From: Candidatus Nitrosacidococcus sp. I8
GTDB lineage: Bacteria; Pseudomonadota; Gammaproteobacteria; Nitrosococcales; Nitrosococcaceae
DNA length: 64,000 nucleotides
NCBI RefSeq assembly: GCF_945836005.1
Contig: NZ_OX241534.1
Coordinates: forward strand, 1,412,275 to 1,476,274
Direction: 5' to 3'
The notes beneath the pieces are model-generated. The model did no database searches. It was not told the origin of the DNA and was given only the letters and a program-made list of their open reading frames with translations. The translations under genes were made by a program, and so were the position numbers. This document shows, piece by piece, positions 27,785-37,475 of the stretch. Each line of letters begins with the position of its first letter. Within the stretch, counting starts at the first letter, position 1.

Positions 27785-28702
27785 TCACTCTGAAGTAGTG
27801 TTTATTTGATTAGCCAGAGCATTTAATTGACTAACCAGAGTATTCCATTGAGTCATTACAGCATCGAATAAGTTAGAATTAACATTTGTGTTTATCTGAT
27901 CGGCTAGTGCATTGAGCTGAGTCATTAAAACAGAAAGTTGACTGTTAGGCGTGTTAGCTAAAATATATTTTGCAGATTGAGGATCGCCCAATTCGGTGCT
28001 CAGATTTTTCCCAACGTCATACATACGGCTAGCCACAAAAAATGAGGCATTCTCCATAAAACTACTTAAACTAGCAAATTCTATTGGTGCTCCATCATTA
28101 CTCACAACTCCTATCATATGGTTAAGCCCATTTAAGATAGCTATAAAAAATTTTTCACTTATTCCACTGCCCATTATTCCTATATAAACATTATTGCCTA
28201 AAGTGTTAGAAAAAGCAGGATATGTGGAAATACCTACCACACTAGAAGAAGCACTATAGGCTCCTATAGTCATAGAGGTGTTAGTTTGGGGATCAGTATA
28301 TGTACTTGTCAGCATCATAATGCTTCCTTCGTTCAATACAGGGAGTATGGGAGATGTAATTGAAACTGTCCATAATCCTTCAAGGGAATTTAAGCTATCT
28401 GTTCCGTCCTTAAAATTAAGTCGGTGAATGCCTAGATTATTAATGGATAAACTACTGTTACTGTTTACACTATAAGTGTCTGTGCCTTCGGGTGTAGTTG
28501 TATTATCAGGGTTAGTCTTCACCATTTGCACTTGAGCTATGCTGTCTTGAAAAGTTCCACTTCCACTTGTCCAAGTGTCATCTAGATTAAATTTAGAGAC
28601 AAATAGCGTATTGTTCTGAACTTCAATATTAATGCCGCTAAATTCACTGGTGGGTTGATCAGCAACATACCATCCATTTTCTGGAGCAAGAGAAGGTTGC
28701 AT
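27785..28702 (-). CDS. Secreted protein of unknown function; signal peptide out of frame with its ATG
   Basis: The open frame from ATG 28702 gives 305 aa with no recognisable domain. It has a beta-rich body ('ENGWYVADQPTSEFSGINIEVQNNTLFVS') and a C-terminal duplicated segment with heptad-like spacing ('QLNALADQINTNV' and 'QLNALANQINTTS'). Upstream in the same frame lies a clear signal sequence (TTFVLLVIFTHFRIAFSA-DNG), but it has no start codon and reaches a TAA. An ATG at 28783-28785 with TGAGGT about 10 bases before it begins 'MNKIN' one frame away, stopping after 12 codons. A net one-base change near 28770 would join them. As it stands, the protein is probably not exported. Confidence 0.6.
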   Translation of the reverse strand: MQPSLAPENGWYVADQPTSEFSGINIEVQNNTLFVSKFNLDDTWTSGSGTFQDSIAQVQMVKTNPDNTTTPEGTDTYSVNSNSSLSINNLGIHRLNFKDGTDSLNSLEGLWTVSITSPILPVLNEGSIMMLTSTYTDPQTNTSMTIGAYSASSSVVGISTYPAFSNTLGNNVYIGIMGSGISEKFFIAILNGLNHMIGVVSNDGAPIEFASLSSFMENASFFVASRMYDVGKNLSTELGDPQSAKYILANTPNSQLSVLMTQLNALADQINTNVNSNLFDAVMTQWNTLVSQLNALANQINTTSE

Positions 28703-28914
28703 TCCATTGTCTGCAGAGAATGCTATTCTGAAATGAGTAAATATTACTAGTAGAACAAATGTGGTAATAGATTGATTTTATTCATTATTTTAGTACCTCA
28801 TTTATTATACTTGGTTATTGGTTTTTTGATTTATTTTATTTACTCACTAATATAGGTTATAGCAATAGAGATTGCTTCCCTATTATTTAATTAGTTAATG
28901 TAGTTGATTAACTC

Positions 28915-29646
28915 ATGCTACCTATCATTACCCCTAATTGGTCTGCTCCAAGCCATATTCATGCCTATACCACGACACGACAAGGTGGCATTAGTACTAC
29001 TCTCTATGATTCTTTAAATTTAGGAGATCATGTGGGGGATGTACCTGAATTGGTAAAACGAAATAGAGAGATTCTCTATCAATCCTTATCTTTGCCTAAT
29101 GAACCTATTTGGCTTACTCAAATTCATGGCAATAAAGTCATTGATGGATCGAATAGTTTAGAACGACAAGGAGATGGATGTTTTTCTCATTATCCAAATG
29201 TAGTCTGTGCTATTTTAACTGCCGATTGCTTACCGATTTTAATTTGTAATCAACAAGGCAATCGAGTCACAGCAATTCATGGCGGTTGGCGAGGATTAAC
29301 AAATGGAATAATTCAAAATACCATTAAAAAATTAGCTACCCCAGCAGAAGAATTATTGGCTTGGTTAGGTCCTGCCATTGGTCCACAGGCTTTTGAAGTA
29401 GGCAATGAAGTCAGAGAAATTTTTATAGATCAGGATAAGGAAAACCACATCGCATTTACCTATGTAGATAATACCCACTGGCTTGCCGATATTTACCAGT
29501 TGGCTCGGTTACAGCTTAAAAAACTAGGAATACATGCTATTTATGGGGGGGAATACTGCACAGTACGAGATGCTGATCTGTTTTATTCCTATCGGCGAGA
29601 TGGGATAAAAACCGGACGAATGGCTACTCTCATTTGGTATACATAG
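28915..29646 (+). CDS. pgeF: Peptidoglycan editing factor PgeF (multicopper polyphenol oxidase family, YfiH)
   Basis: 243 aa. Family marks: 'YTTTRQGGISTTLYDSLNLGDHVGD', 'WLTQIHGNKVI', 'CAILTADCLPILI' and 'AIHGGWRGL', whose His and Cys residues bind zinc or copper, and 'GPAIGPQAFEVGNEV'. PgeF removes wrongly incorporated amino acids (L-Ser in place of L-Ala) from cell-wall precursors in E. coli; older annotation calls it laccase domain protein. It often lies next to rluD, but here it does not. The start is ATG 28915 after an AT-rich leader. Confidence 0.93.
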   Translation: MLPIITPNWSAPSHIHAYTTTRQGGISTTLYDSLNLGDHVGDVPELVKRNREILYQSLSLPNEPIWLTQIHGNKVIDGSNSLERQGDGCFSHYPNVVCAILTADCLPILICNQQGNRVTAIHGGWRGLTNGIIQNTIKKLATPAEELLAWLGPAIGPQAFEVGNEVREIFIDQDKENHIAFTYVDNTHWLADIYQLARLQLKKLGIHAIYGGEYCTVRDADLFYSYRRDGIKTGRMATLIWYT

Positions 29647-29778
29647 AGTAAAGTGCTGGGAAATTATAAATATAGAAATAGGTATCTAAATTATATCTCC
29701 CTGTTCTAGGTATCTTTCAAATGGCTGTAAGCTAAAATTTAAACTCGGTAATGGTATAACTCCTAGGGTTTGTTCAAA

Positions 29779-30684
29779 TTACTTTTCAATACAATCGATA
29801 GAGTAGTGTGCAGGCCAATTTTTTGGCCGGATATCAAAACCATATTGCACCATAAGGTCGTATGATCGTAACTGAGGCTCAAGTAATTTCCAAGTTTTTC
29901 TATTATTGTAGAACGGTGTAGATGGATATAAGTGGTGAATTAAGTGATATTGGTGCCCCTGCAAAAGTGATCCTAAGAGCCACTCATAACCAATGCGGAT
30001 TGTCGTTGCTCTCATAGGGTGCTCCTCCTCCAGTGACAAATGTGGTAACCAAAAGAAGGAGAAACAGAGCATGATGGTGATAATGCGTGATGGGATATAC
30101 CATAGCATCAAAACTTCTAACCCATAACCCATCGCAATGAGTATACTAATCACGATAGCACTTCCTATCATCCAAGGGATACATGCACGTATATACTTTA
30201 TCCCAGTTTTGCCTCCATGATTTAACGCATAAACAAGGTATGTCACATCAATAAAGACCCATCTTGTTAGTGCCCATCCTCCACCGTGAAAAGCACAATC
30301 TGGATCTTTTTTAGGGTTATTAGTAAAACGGTGATGTTGTAGATGCCCCCATCGAAATAGGGACAGGCTTCCGTATGGTGCAATTAAGAAAAGTACACTT
30401 TGTGCTATCCAATCGTTTATCTGCTTATTGCGACAAATGCCAAAATGAATACCATCATGTATTGGAGTCATCACATAATACCCAACAACACTATTAATCA
30501 GCATTCCACCCCATAGAGGGATGATTCCCAGTACGGCCGATGTATCCGTTACAATATAGGACCCAATTATTATAGCCGCTACTAAAATAGCTGGCCACGA
30601 TACATCTGGGCGGGATGTCAATCGGTGAAGATCTTCGAGTTGTGTTGGTGTCATACTGGAAAGATCAATATTAGGACGGTTCAT
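29779..30684 (-). CDS. Membrane fatty acid desaturase/hydroxylase family protein
   Basis: About 301 aa, with four or five hydrophobic segments and the three histidine clusters of the di-iron membrane desaturases: HDGIH ('TPIHDGIHFG'), 'HLQHHRFTNNPKKDPD' and 'HQYHLIHHLYPSTPF'. The spacing resembles the beta-carotene hydroxylase/fatty acid desaturase group. The substrate is not evident. I prefer ATG 30684 (MNRPNIDL) to the TTG at 30720, which has no better ribosome site. Neighbouring genes on both sides run the other way, so it is monocistronic. Confidence 0.85.
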   Translation of the reverse strand: MNRPNIDLSSMTPTQLEDLHRLTSRPDVSWPAILVAAIIIGSYIVTDTSAVLGIIPLWGGMLINSVVGYYVMTPIHDGIHFGICRNKQINDWIAQSVLFLIAPYGSLSLFRWGHLQHHRFTNNPKKDPDCAFHGGGWALTRWVFIDVTYLVYALNHGGKTGIKYIRACIPWMIGSAIVISILIAMGYGLEVLMLWYIPSRIITIMLCFSFFWLPHLSLEEEHPMRATTIRIGYEWLLGSLLQGHQYHLIHHLYPSTPFYNNRKTWKLLEPQLRSYDLMVQYGFDIRPKNWPAHYSIDCIEK

Positions 30685-30817
30685 AGCTTGATTCTCTTGC
30701 AAGCCAAAGGTTAAGTCCAATAAAGATTTTTTCTCTCACTATTATTTTCCGTATATATCATATTACTTTATAAATTTTTATGATTATACAAACCATATCT
30801 AATTGAAATTTGGCTAA

Positions 30818-31735
30818 ATGCACCGAATACTTATAATTACCTTAAGTAATATTGGGGATGCGATTATGACTACCCCAGTTTTGGAAACCCTATACCAGCA
30901 GTTTCCAGAGGCAAAAGTGGATATAGTAGCCGATCGCCGATCCAGTGAAATTTTCCAGTATTGTCCTTATATTGATGGTATTTTCCATAAAAATAAAAAT
31001 GAAGGCTGGCAGGGTGTTATCCGCTTAATTCGCCAATTAAGAACAACCCGTTATGATTTAATTGTAGATTTACGAACCGATGGGCTTTCCTATCTACTCA
31101 GGGCAAAGAAACGACTGACTAAGCAAAAAACTAATGTAGAGACTACCCATTCCGTAATTCGTCATAGATCAGCACTTGATCCTATTCTACCTAAAGAATT
31201 TCCCATTCCTCCTTGTTCCATTTGGATTCCAGAAAGCTACCTTAAAGAAGCCAAACAAATCCTTGCAGTGATACCAAATCAAAGAATGCTTGCCATTGGG
31301 TTAGGGGCAAACTGGCCTCCCAAAATATGGCCTGCCCTCGAATTTTTAAATCTCATTTCTTTAATCAAAGATAACTTTGATAGTATTGTGCTCGTAGGAA
31401 GCCAAAATGATCGGGTATATAGCCAGCAAGTGATCCCTACCCTACCCTTGCCTTACCTCAATTTATGTGGGCAAACCAATTTATTACAAGTGGCAGCCAT
31501 TTTGAAGCAAGCCCAGATTTTTATTGGCAATGATTCGGGATTAGGCCATTTAGCAGCCGCAGTCGGTACCCCTACATTTACCGTATTTGGTCCGGGAAAT
31601 CCAGATCGGTATCATCCTTGGGGACTCTATAACTATTGGCAAGTCGCTTCTGATCAAAATCTGCAAAATTTAAAAGCAGCTGATATTAAAAATCAAGTAC
31701 TTGATTTGATTCAACTTACTTTCCAGCGAAAATAA
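30818..31735 (+). CDS. Glycosyltransferase family 9 (heptosyltransferase-like)
   Basis: 305 aa, GT-B fold. 'ILIITLSNIGDAIMTTPVLETL' is the N-terminal GT9 signature. 'AIGLGANWPPKIWP' and 'IFIGNDSGLGHLAAAVGTPTFTVFGPGNPDRYHPWG' are the ADP-heptose binding region of WaaC/WaaF relatives. It probably adds a heptose or related sugar to the LPS core on the cytoplasmic face of the inner membrane. The next GT4 gene starts 5 bp after its stop, so the two form an operon. Confidence 0.88.
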   Translation: MHRILIITLSNIGDAIMTTPVLETLYQQFPEAKVDIVADRRSSEIFQYCPYIDGIFHKNKNEGWQGVIRLIRQLRTTRYDLIVDLRTDGLSYLLRAKKRLTKQKTNVETTHSVIRHRSALDPILPKEFPIPPCSIWIPESYLKEAKQILAVIPNQRMLAIGLGANWPPKIWPALEFLNLISLIKDNFDSIVLVGSQNDRVYSQQVIPTLPLPYLNLCGQTNLLQVAAILKQAQIFIGNDSGLGHLAAAVGTPTFTVFGPGNPDRYHPWGLYNYWQVASDQNLQNLKAADIKNQVLDLIQLTFQRK

Positions 31736-31740
31736 ACTCC

Positions 31741-32778
31741 ATGAAAATTACTCAAATCATGCTTACTCAAGGATTTGGTGGTGCAGAGCGTTATTTTTTA
31801 GATTTATCCTTAGCTTTAGCAGATCTGGATTATCAAATCCAAGTCATTTGCCACCCCAAGTTTCAATATAAAGCTAAATTAGAAAATCACCCTAATATTA
31901 CCCTTAGCCCTGTACGAGGGTATGGTACTTGGGATCCCTGGGCAGGTCATAACATAAAAAAACAACTTCAAGAATTCCAGCCTCAAGTAGTACATACCCA
32001 TTTATCCCGAGGCGCTTGGCTAGGTGGGAAATCCGCTGCAAAATTAAATATCCCCACCCTTGCCAGTATCCATAACTATATAAAGCTTAAACGGTATCAA
32101 TATATTGATATTTTTATTCCCTCTACTTTAGATGAAAAAACATTTCTAATAAATCAAGGAATCCCCCCTAGCAATATTGAACATATTCCCCATTTTTCTC
32201 GATTATCTCCAGTAGTCCAGCCACGCACCTTACCCAATGATCCTGTATTTATTGCTTTAGGTCGATTGGTGAAGAAAAAAGGGATGGATGTATTGCTCCA
32301 AGCCTTTGCCCATTATCTGCAACAAGGAGGAAAAGGAATTCTTAAAATCGGTGGCGATGGAGCAGAAGCAAAAACATTGTTAGATCTATCTCATCAACTC
32401 AATATAATGGATAAAGTAACATTTTGTGGCTGGGTAGATGATGTGGCTAAATTTTTAAAGCAAGGAGATATATTTATCTTGCCTTCTTTTGATGAACCTT
32501 TTGGGATTGTGGTATTAGAAGCTATGGCACTAGGGTTGCCCATTATCACCACCCAAACTCAAGGACCTTTAGAGATTCTAAGTGCAGAGTCAGCTTACTT
32601 TGTTCCTATTCAAGATCAGGTAGCACTCGCTGAAGCGATGAAAGAGGCAACCCATAATCCAGAGTGTACTTATCAAAAAGCAGCAGCTAGCTTAAACTTA
32701 TATAAAACCCAATATACTTTTGCAGCCCTCGCTCCTCAAATGCAAGCCCTTTACCAAAGGGCAGTAAATCTAACTTAA
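31741..32778 (+). CDS. Glycosyltransferase family 4
   Basis: 345 aa, GT-B fold. 'MLTQGFGGAERYFLDLSLAL' at the start matches GT4 acceptor domains; 'FIALGRLVKKKGMDVLLQAFA' and the C-terminal E-x7-E region 'PSFDEPFGIVVLEAMALGLPIITT' bind the nucleotide sugar. It is likely an LPS-core or O-unit hexosyltransferase. It is translationally close to the preceding GT9, and its last 9 bp overlap the end of the opposing GT9 gene. Confidence 0.88.
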   Translation: MKITQIMLTQGFGGAERYFLDLSLALADLDYQIQVICHPKFQYKAKLENHPNITLSPVRGYGTWDPWAGHNIKKQLQEFQPQVVHTHLSRGAWLGGKSAAKLNIPTLASIHNYIKLKRYQYIDIFIPSTLDEKTFLINQGIPPSNIEHIPHFSRLSPVVQPRTLPNDPVFIALGRLVKKKGMDVLLQAFAHYLQQGGKGILKIGGDGAEAKTLLDLSHQLNIMDKVTFCGWVDDVAKFLKQGDIFILPSFDEPFGIVVLEAMALGLPIITTQTQGPLEILSAESAYFVPIQDQVALAEAMKEATHNPECTYQKAAASLNLYKTQYTFAALAPQMQALYQRAVNLT

Positions 32779-33765
32779 AAAGCCATCTTGCTTTAATTGA
32801 GCCAGCACCATTTCTGGCTTTAGATCCACTAAACATTTATGCCCTCGTTCTGGGGGACATTGGGGAATAAAACAAGGACTGCATTCTACATGATGAGTTA
32901 GGACTCGATCTTTTTGCCCCACGGCGTAGCTTCGTTGCCAATCTGTAGGACCAAACAAAGCATAAACTGGGGTTCCCGTGGCTGCAATAATGTGCATAGG
33001 AGCCGAATCGGTAGTGATGGCAAAATAAGCATGATGTGCCAACTCTGCTAACTCTAGTAAAGAAAATAATCCAGTAGCATCAGTGCCTGCAAATTGCACT
33101 AGCTTTTGGTTAATTTCGGCATCTTCCTTACCTCCCAGCCAAATGACTGCCAGTCCATATTGTTCCGCTAAAATAGTGCCTAAGGTAACAAAATGGTTAG
33201 TGGTCCACCGTTTGCTTTCCCAACGAGTACTAGATCCAGCATGAATGAGTACTATTTTTTGCTCAAAAATTCCTTGCTGTTTTAACCATTCAGTCACTTG
33301 CTGCCGATCTGCACTGCTACCTTGCAAATGAGGACCATCCAGTGCAATAGGAATATTTGCCGATTCCAACAAGCGGTTTAATCGATGAAAGCTATGGACT
33401 TCCCCATCAATAATCCCTTTATTTTCTGGAAAGTGGGTGTAAGGAAATCCGGGACCTAGCCCCGCTTTTTTGTTAGCACCAGAAAGGGAAACCATCATTT
33501 TGCTTCGATCGCTACCCTGTAAATCTATCACCACCTGAAAGGTTTTACTCCGTACCCAACGGATAGGATCAGCCACCGATCGTAACCCTTTGCGAGGAAA
33601 AGTTTGCACCTTGAGATGAGCAAATTCTGAAAATAAGGATCCATATTCTGGGGCTGTCAGTAGCCACACTTCATCCTCAGGATAGTGTTGAATAATTTGC
33701 TGAATATGGGGCATGGCAATAATCACATCCCCCAAAGCCCCCAGCTTAATAATGAGTACCCGCAT
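32770..33765 (-). CDS. Glycosyltransferase family 9 (heptosyltransferase-like)
   Basis: 331 aa. 'VLIIKLGALGDVIIAMPHIQQII', 'VLIHAGSSTRWESKRW' and 'AITTDSAPMHIIAAGTPVYALFGPTDW' (with one more T after the AA) are GT9 features close to WaaF/WaaQ. 'CSPCFIPQCPPERGHKCLVDLKPE' near the end resembles the cysteine-rich tail of heptosyltransferases. It starts 5 bp after the unknown 635-aa gene, so the two are one transcription unit. A role in LPS core assembly is inferred. Confidence 0.87.
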   Translation of the reverse strand: MRVLIIKLGALGDVIIAMPHIQQIIQHYPEDEVWLLTAPEYGSLFSEFAHLKVQTFPRKGLRSVADPIRWVRSKTFQVVIDLQGSDRSKMMVSLSGANKKAGLGPGFPYTHFPENKGIIDGEVHSFHRLNRLLESANIPIALDGPHLQGSSADRQQVTEWLKQQGIFEQKIVLIHAGSSTRWESKRWTTNHFVTLGTILAEQYGLAVIWLGGKEDAEINQKLVQFAGTDATGLFSLLELAELAHHAYFAITTDSAPMHIIAATGTPVYALFGPTDWQRSYAVGQKDRVLTHHVECSPCFIPQCPPERGHKCLVDLKPEMVLAQLKQDGFLS

Positions 33766-33770
33766 TTTAA

Positions 33771-35678
33771 TTAAAATCCAAACATATGATCCAAACTAAA
33801 TTGGGTACCTTGGGCATTGATTAAGCCATGATAACCAAACAAACGACACGTGGTATCTCGCACAATAATATAGGCTTTTGCCCCTGCCTCTGCCCTTTCT
33901 TGTGCATCAAATAAATCATCATAGTACCAAAGTGCAGAGCCACTACAAGGAATCATCAGTTGCTTTCTTACTATTTCCATCCCTTTTTGATTATAGAGAA
34001 TAATTTGAGTATTAGAATAAGGATGCCAAGGGGTGGAGGCTGGATAAATCAAATGGCAAAAGGTTCTAGTAGAATCTCGCCCTAGCCGTAAAAATAATCG
34101 AGTGGTTAATCCCGGTGGCGATCCAGTATAAGACTGGGGTTCGTTTTTATAGGTCAACACGGTATTAAACACATGACTACCAAAGCTGGTATCAGCACCC
34201 CATAAATATTCTCGATCTTCATAGCGGAATAAACCATGAAGCCAACCATCTGCTGCTGTGCCTACTTCAAAATCATAGACTAACTCTACATGACCATAGT
34301 CATGAAGAAATTGGAATTCTCTTAATAAATCATCTAAATTCAAAGTGACGCTTTGATTCCGAGATAAATTTCCAAAGCAATGGCTAGCGATGATTTGCCC
34401 GGAAGGATCATAGGCAATTAATTTAATCGGTAGATGTTGCTGGCTGGTTGCCATAGGCGTGGGCATGACAAGAGTTTTCCAGTGGCTTCTTGGCAAAATA
34501 GGTGCAGGCAAAAGATAGCCTTTACCCAGCCAAGGACTCATGTGAGAGATTTTATTATCAGGTACTAAATCCACCCGCTCCACATTGGCATGGGCAATTC
34601 GCCTGCTATGATCAGTCATCACCTCATAACGAGGGCGAACAAAATATTTACCGGCTCGAATTTCTAATTGCTCAGGCCAAATCGCATGGGGCAATAAATC
34701 TGTTACCTGCAAAGGATAAGTGGCAAAAGGCGGGATTTCCTTATCTAACCATTCAATCTCCTCACTGCCCATCAAATTTAGCCCAATTTCCCCTTTAGGA
34801 ATAGGGCAAGGTTGGCTATTTTGAATCCATAATGTCACTTGCTCCCCTGCTCTAGGCGCAGGCAATCCGGCATAACGCTCTGCCGGCCAGGCATTGGCAT
34901 CATGGGTAGAGGATAAAATAGAGCGATTGTCATCGTAAATATCCAAGGCATATTTCACTACGTCATGGCCAGCCACATTAATAAAGTGGACAAACAGACT
35001 ACCAGTAAAATCTGGAAGTTTAAACCGCTGTTTTACCTCTTGGCTATCGATGGTAATGGTATGCACTGAATCAGAAAGCAAAGTTTGCCATTGGGCAAGG
35101 GATTTGCCAGATTCATCAAACAGGGTGCACCAAAGGCTTGCTTTTTTTGCTCCATAACCTGCCCAATAATTAGCCGTGGTTAAACGAGTATGGAGATTTT
35201 GACTTTCTCGGAACAATACAAAGTTAGTAGCAAAATTAAGGGGATCTAAATACTGCTGAGGGTTGGCAAGCATGCGATCCGCAAGCCGTAAAATATCTAA
35301 GGTGAACAGGGGCATTTTGGGAGAGAGTAAATGCTGGATTTGCCATTGATACACCCCAGAGTCAAACACTGCAATAAACAATGCCGAATCTGGATAGTGG
35401 GGTAACACGGTAATAGGCTGAGTGGTATGACCCTGCACCACCTGCCCAATGTGTTCTGTTTTTTGTACTAAAATAGCCGCAATGTTGAGCTTGGATACAT
35501 CATACAAAGCAGCAAAACTTTGGAACTGCCCCACAGGATCATAAACCACCATGGATTGTGCTTGGACAAGCAACTTAAGCAACTGATGGGCTTTTTGAGC
35601 AGCCAAAGGATGGCCCAGAGCTTTTACTAAACTTTGCCCTCCTTGGATTTGATGAAAGGTATCAATGATTAATGGCAC
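33771..35678 (-). CDS. Uncharacterised 635-aa protein in a glycosyltransferase operon
   Basis: I do not recognise this family. No signal peptide or transmembrane segment is visible. The first 180 residues are helical with a GT-like feel ('IIDTFHQIQGGQSLVKALGHPLAAQKAHQLLKLLVQ', 'MVVYDPVGQFQSF'). The remainder is beta-rich and aromatic-rich, suggestive of carbohydrate-binding sandwiches ('GSLFVHFINVAGHDVVKYALDIYDDN', 'WLHGLFRYEDREYLWGADTSFGSHVFNTVLTY'). It sits 5 bp upstream of a GT9 gene and just after a Sel1-repeat gene. Base composition is a little richer in G+C than its neighbours. A role in surface polysaccharide handling is a guess from position only. Confidence 0.7.
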   Translation of the reverse strand: MPLIIDTFHQIQGGQSLVKALGHPLAAQKAHQLLKLLVQAQSMVVYDPVGQFQSFAALYDVSKLNIAAILVQKTEHIGQVVQGHTTQPITVLPHYPDSALFIAVFDSGVYQWQIQHLLSPKMPLFTLDILRLADRMLANPQQYLDPLNFATNFVLFRESQNLHTRLTTANYWAGYGAKKASLWCTLFDESGKSLAQWQTLLSDSVHTITIDSQEVKQRFKLPDFTGSLFVHFINVAGHDVVKYALDIYDDNRSILSSTHDANAWPAERYAGLPAPRAGEQVTLWIQNSQPCPIPKGEIGLNLMGSEEIEWLDKEIPPFATYPLQVTDLLPHAIWPEQLEIRAGKYFVRPRYEVMTDHSRRIAHANVERVDLVPDNKISHMSPWLGKGYLLPAPILPRSHWKTLVMPTPMATSQQHLPIKLIAYDPSGQIIASHCFGNLSRNQSVTLNLDDLLREFQFLHDYGHVELVYDFEVGTAADGWLHGLFRYEDREYLWGADTSFGSHVFNTVLTYKNEPQSYTGSPPGLTTRLFLRLGRDSTRTFCHLIYPASTPWHPYSNTQIILYNQKGMEIVRKQLMIPCSGSALWYYDDLFDAQERAEAGAKAYIIVRDTTCRLFGYHGLINAQGTQFSLDHMFGF

Positions 35679-35684
35679 GGAAAT

Positions 35685-36419
35685 CTAGCGATGCTGTAAA
35701 TAATTGTTCAGTGCTTTGAGTAAATTCCCCGGCTGACTCATAGATGCACTGAGATCTTGTCCGGCACTAATTTCCTCTTGTGTCATATCTTGGCTAATAA
35801 GCTCCCGTGTTTCTCTTGCTTGATCAAGCTCAATGGCTGCTACATTGGCTAAGGCATAAGCGATTACCTTATTTTGAATCACCCCTTGCCCTAATGCGTA
35901 GTTAAACGCCAACATATCTTGAGCTGAAGCATTGCCTTGATCGGCGGCTTTTTGATACCAATACACCGCTTGTTTATCATTTTTAGCCACCCCTTGGCCT
36001 TTGCCATACATGGTTCCTAAATTAAATTGAGCTGAAGCATGTCCTTGATCGGCAGCTTTTTGATACCAATAGACGGCTTGCTTGTAGTCCTGAACAACAC
36101 CTCGACCATCAAAATACATAGTTCCTAAATTATACTGCGCTAAAGTATCTCCTTGATCAGCGGCTTTTTGATACCAATAGGCTGCTTGTTCGTAGTTTCG
36201 AGCAACCCCTTTTCCATCAGCGTACATAATCCCTAAGCCGGATTGGGCTGAAATGTTTCCTTGTTCTGCTAATTTTTTAAGTAACTTAAAAGCAGTTTTA
36301 TAGTCTTCTTGACTATAAGCAGTGACGACTGGATCAAAATCCGTATCTGCCCAGCTCAGTTGATAGGAAAGCAATGATTCGCAAAATAAAAAGAGCGTAA
36401 AAGCTAATTTCTTTATCAT
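35685..36419 (-). CDS. Sel1-repeat (SLR) protein, paralogue 1
   Basis: 244 aa from ATG 36419 (MIKKLAFTLFLFCESLLSYQLSWA), which gives a proper signal peptide; the longer TTG-started reading does not. Four Sel1-type repeats of about 36 residues follow ('AQYNLGTMYFDGRGVVQDYKQAVYWYQKAADQG'), then a conserved tail 'IAYALANVAAIELDQARE..DMTQEEISAGQDLS'. SLR proteins are periplasmic adaptors. It is one of three tandem paralogues on this strand and ends 6 bp before the 635-aa gene. Confidence 0.9.
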   Translation of the reverse strand: MIKKLAFTLFLFCESLLSYQLSWADTDFDPVVTAYSQEDYKTAFKLLKKLAEQGNISAQSGLGIMYADGKGVARNYEQAAYWYQKAADQGDTLAQYNLGTMYFDGRGVVQDYKQAVYWYQKAADQGHASAQFNLGTMYGKGQGVAKNDKQAVYWYQKAADQGNASAQDMLAFNYALGQGVIQNKVIAYALANVAAIELDQARETRELISQDMTQEEISAGQDLSASMSQPGNLLKALNNYLQHR

Positions 36420-36605
36420 GGTGCAAATGATGTTTAAATTTAAGCCTAAGATCAAAGATACAAACTTTAAGAGGAAAGCGAAAGGTTAATTTAACCTTTC
36501 ATTTCAAAGAAGTTGTAGACTAGACTAGCTTAGTTTTAATTTACTAAGAGATAGGGAGCTTTATCAGAGAGATTTTGAAACAAAATAGTTGGTAAAACGA
36601 TTAAT

Positions 36606-37475
36606 TTATTTTAAATAAATAAGCGGATAGGAATGCTTTTGTAAATACTCATTTACAGCAGATAATAAATTTCCGGACTGACTTATCTGCTTGCTTAAAT
36701 CTTGTCCAGCCGTGCGTTCCTCCTGAGACATTTGCTGGCTTATGATGTTCTGTGCTTTTTTTACGTTATCGTCCCTTATTGCTGATGCTTTAATTAAAGC
36801 ATAAGCCACCACATTATTTTTAATCACCCCTTGCCCTAGGGCATATCTCAGCCCTAAATTATATTGAGCTAAGGCATTTCCTTGTTCGGCTGCTTTTTGG
36901 TACCAGTACACGGCTTGTTCATAGTTTTTAGCCACTCCTTGCCCATTGTCATGCATATTTCCTAAATTATTTTGAGCTAAGGCATATCCTTGCTCAGCGG
37001 CTTTTTGATACCAATAGGCTGCTTGCTTATAATTTTGAATTACCCCTTGACCGTTATTGTATTTCACTCCTAAATTATATTGTGCCAAAGTATTGCCTTG
37101 TTTGGCCGCTTTTTGATACCAATTCACTGCTTGTTCATAATCTTGAGTTACACCTTGGCCATTGTCATACATATTCCCTAAATTAAATTGGGCTAAGGTA
37201 TTGCCTTGCTCAGCGGCTTGCTGATACCAATAAGCTGCTTGCTCATCATTCTGGGCTACTCCCTGACCATTGGTATACATAACCCCTAAATTATATTGAG
37301 CGATAGCGTGGCCTTGATGTGCTAGCTTGTTAAGCAAACCAAAGGCAATTCTATAATCTTTGCGATTATAAGCTATAGTTGCTGTCCTAAAATCCGAATT
37401 TATATCTGCCCAACCTGTTGAACTAAAAAATAGTGATCCACTTAGTAAAAAAGAAATAAAAATTAATTTCTTCAT
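36606..37475 (-). CDS. Sel1-repeat (SLR) protein, paralogue 2
   Basis: 289 aa with a signal peptide (MKKLIFISFLLSGSLFFSSTGWA) and five Sel1 repeats ('AQYNLGVMYTNGQGVAQNDEQAAYWYQQAAEQG' and variants), the longest of the three paralogues. The tail 'QMSQEERTAGQDLSKQISQSGNLLSAVNEYLQKHS' matches the other two. Exported scaffold or adaptor; the partner is unknown. The spacers after and before it resemble one another (shared AAAGATACAAACT and TTTCAAAGAA words), consistent with tandem duplication of gene plus spacer. Confidence 0.9.
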   Translation of the reverse strand: MKKLIFISFLLSGSLFFSSTGWADINSDFRTATIAYNRKDYRIAFGLLNKLAHQGHAIAQYNLGVMYTNGQGVAQNDEQAAYWYQQAAEQGNTLAQFNLGNMYDNGQGVTQDYEQAVNWYQKAAKQGNTLAQYNLGVKYNNGQGVIQNYKQAAYWYQKAAEQGYALAQNNLGNMHDNGQGVAKNYEQAVYWYQKAAEQGNALAQYNLGLRYALGQGVIKNNVVAYALIKASAIRDDNVKKAQNIISQQMSQEERTAGQDLSKQISQSGNLLSAVNEYLQKHSYPLIYLK

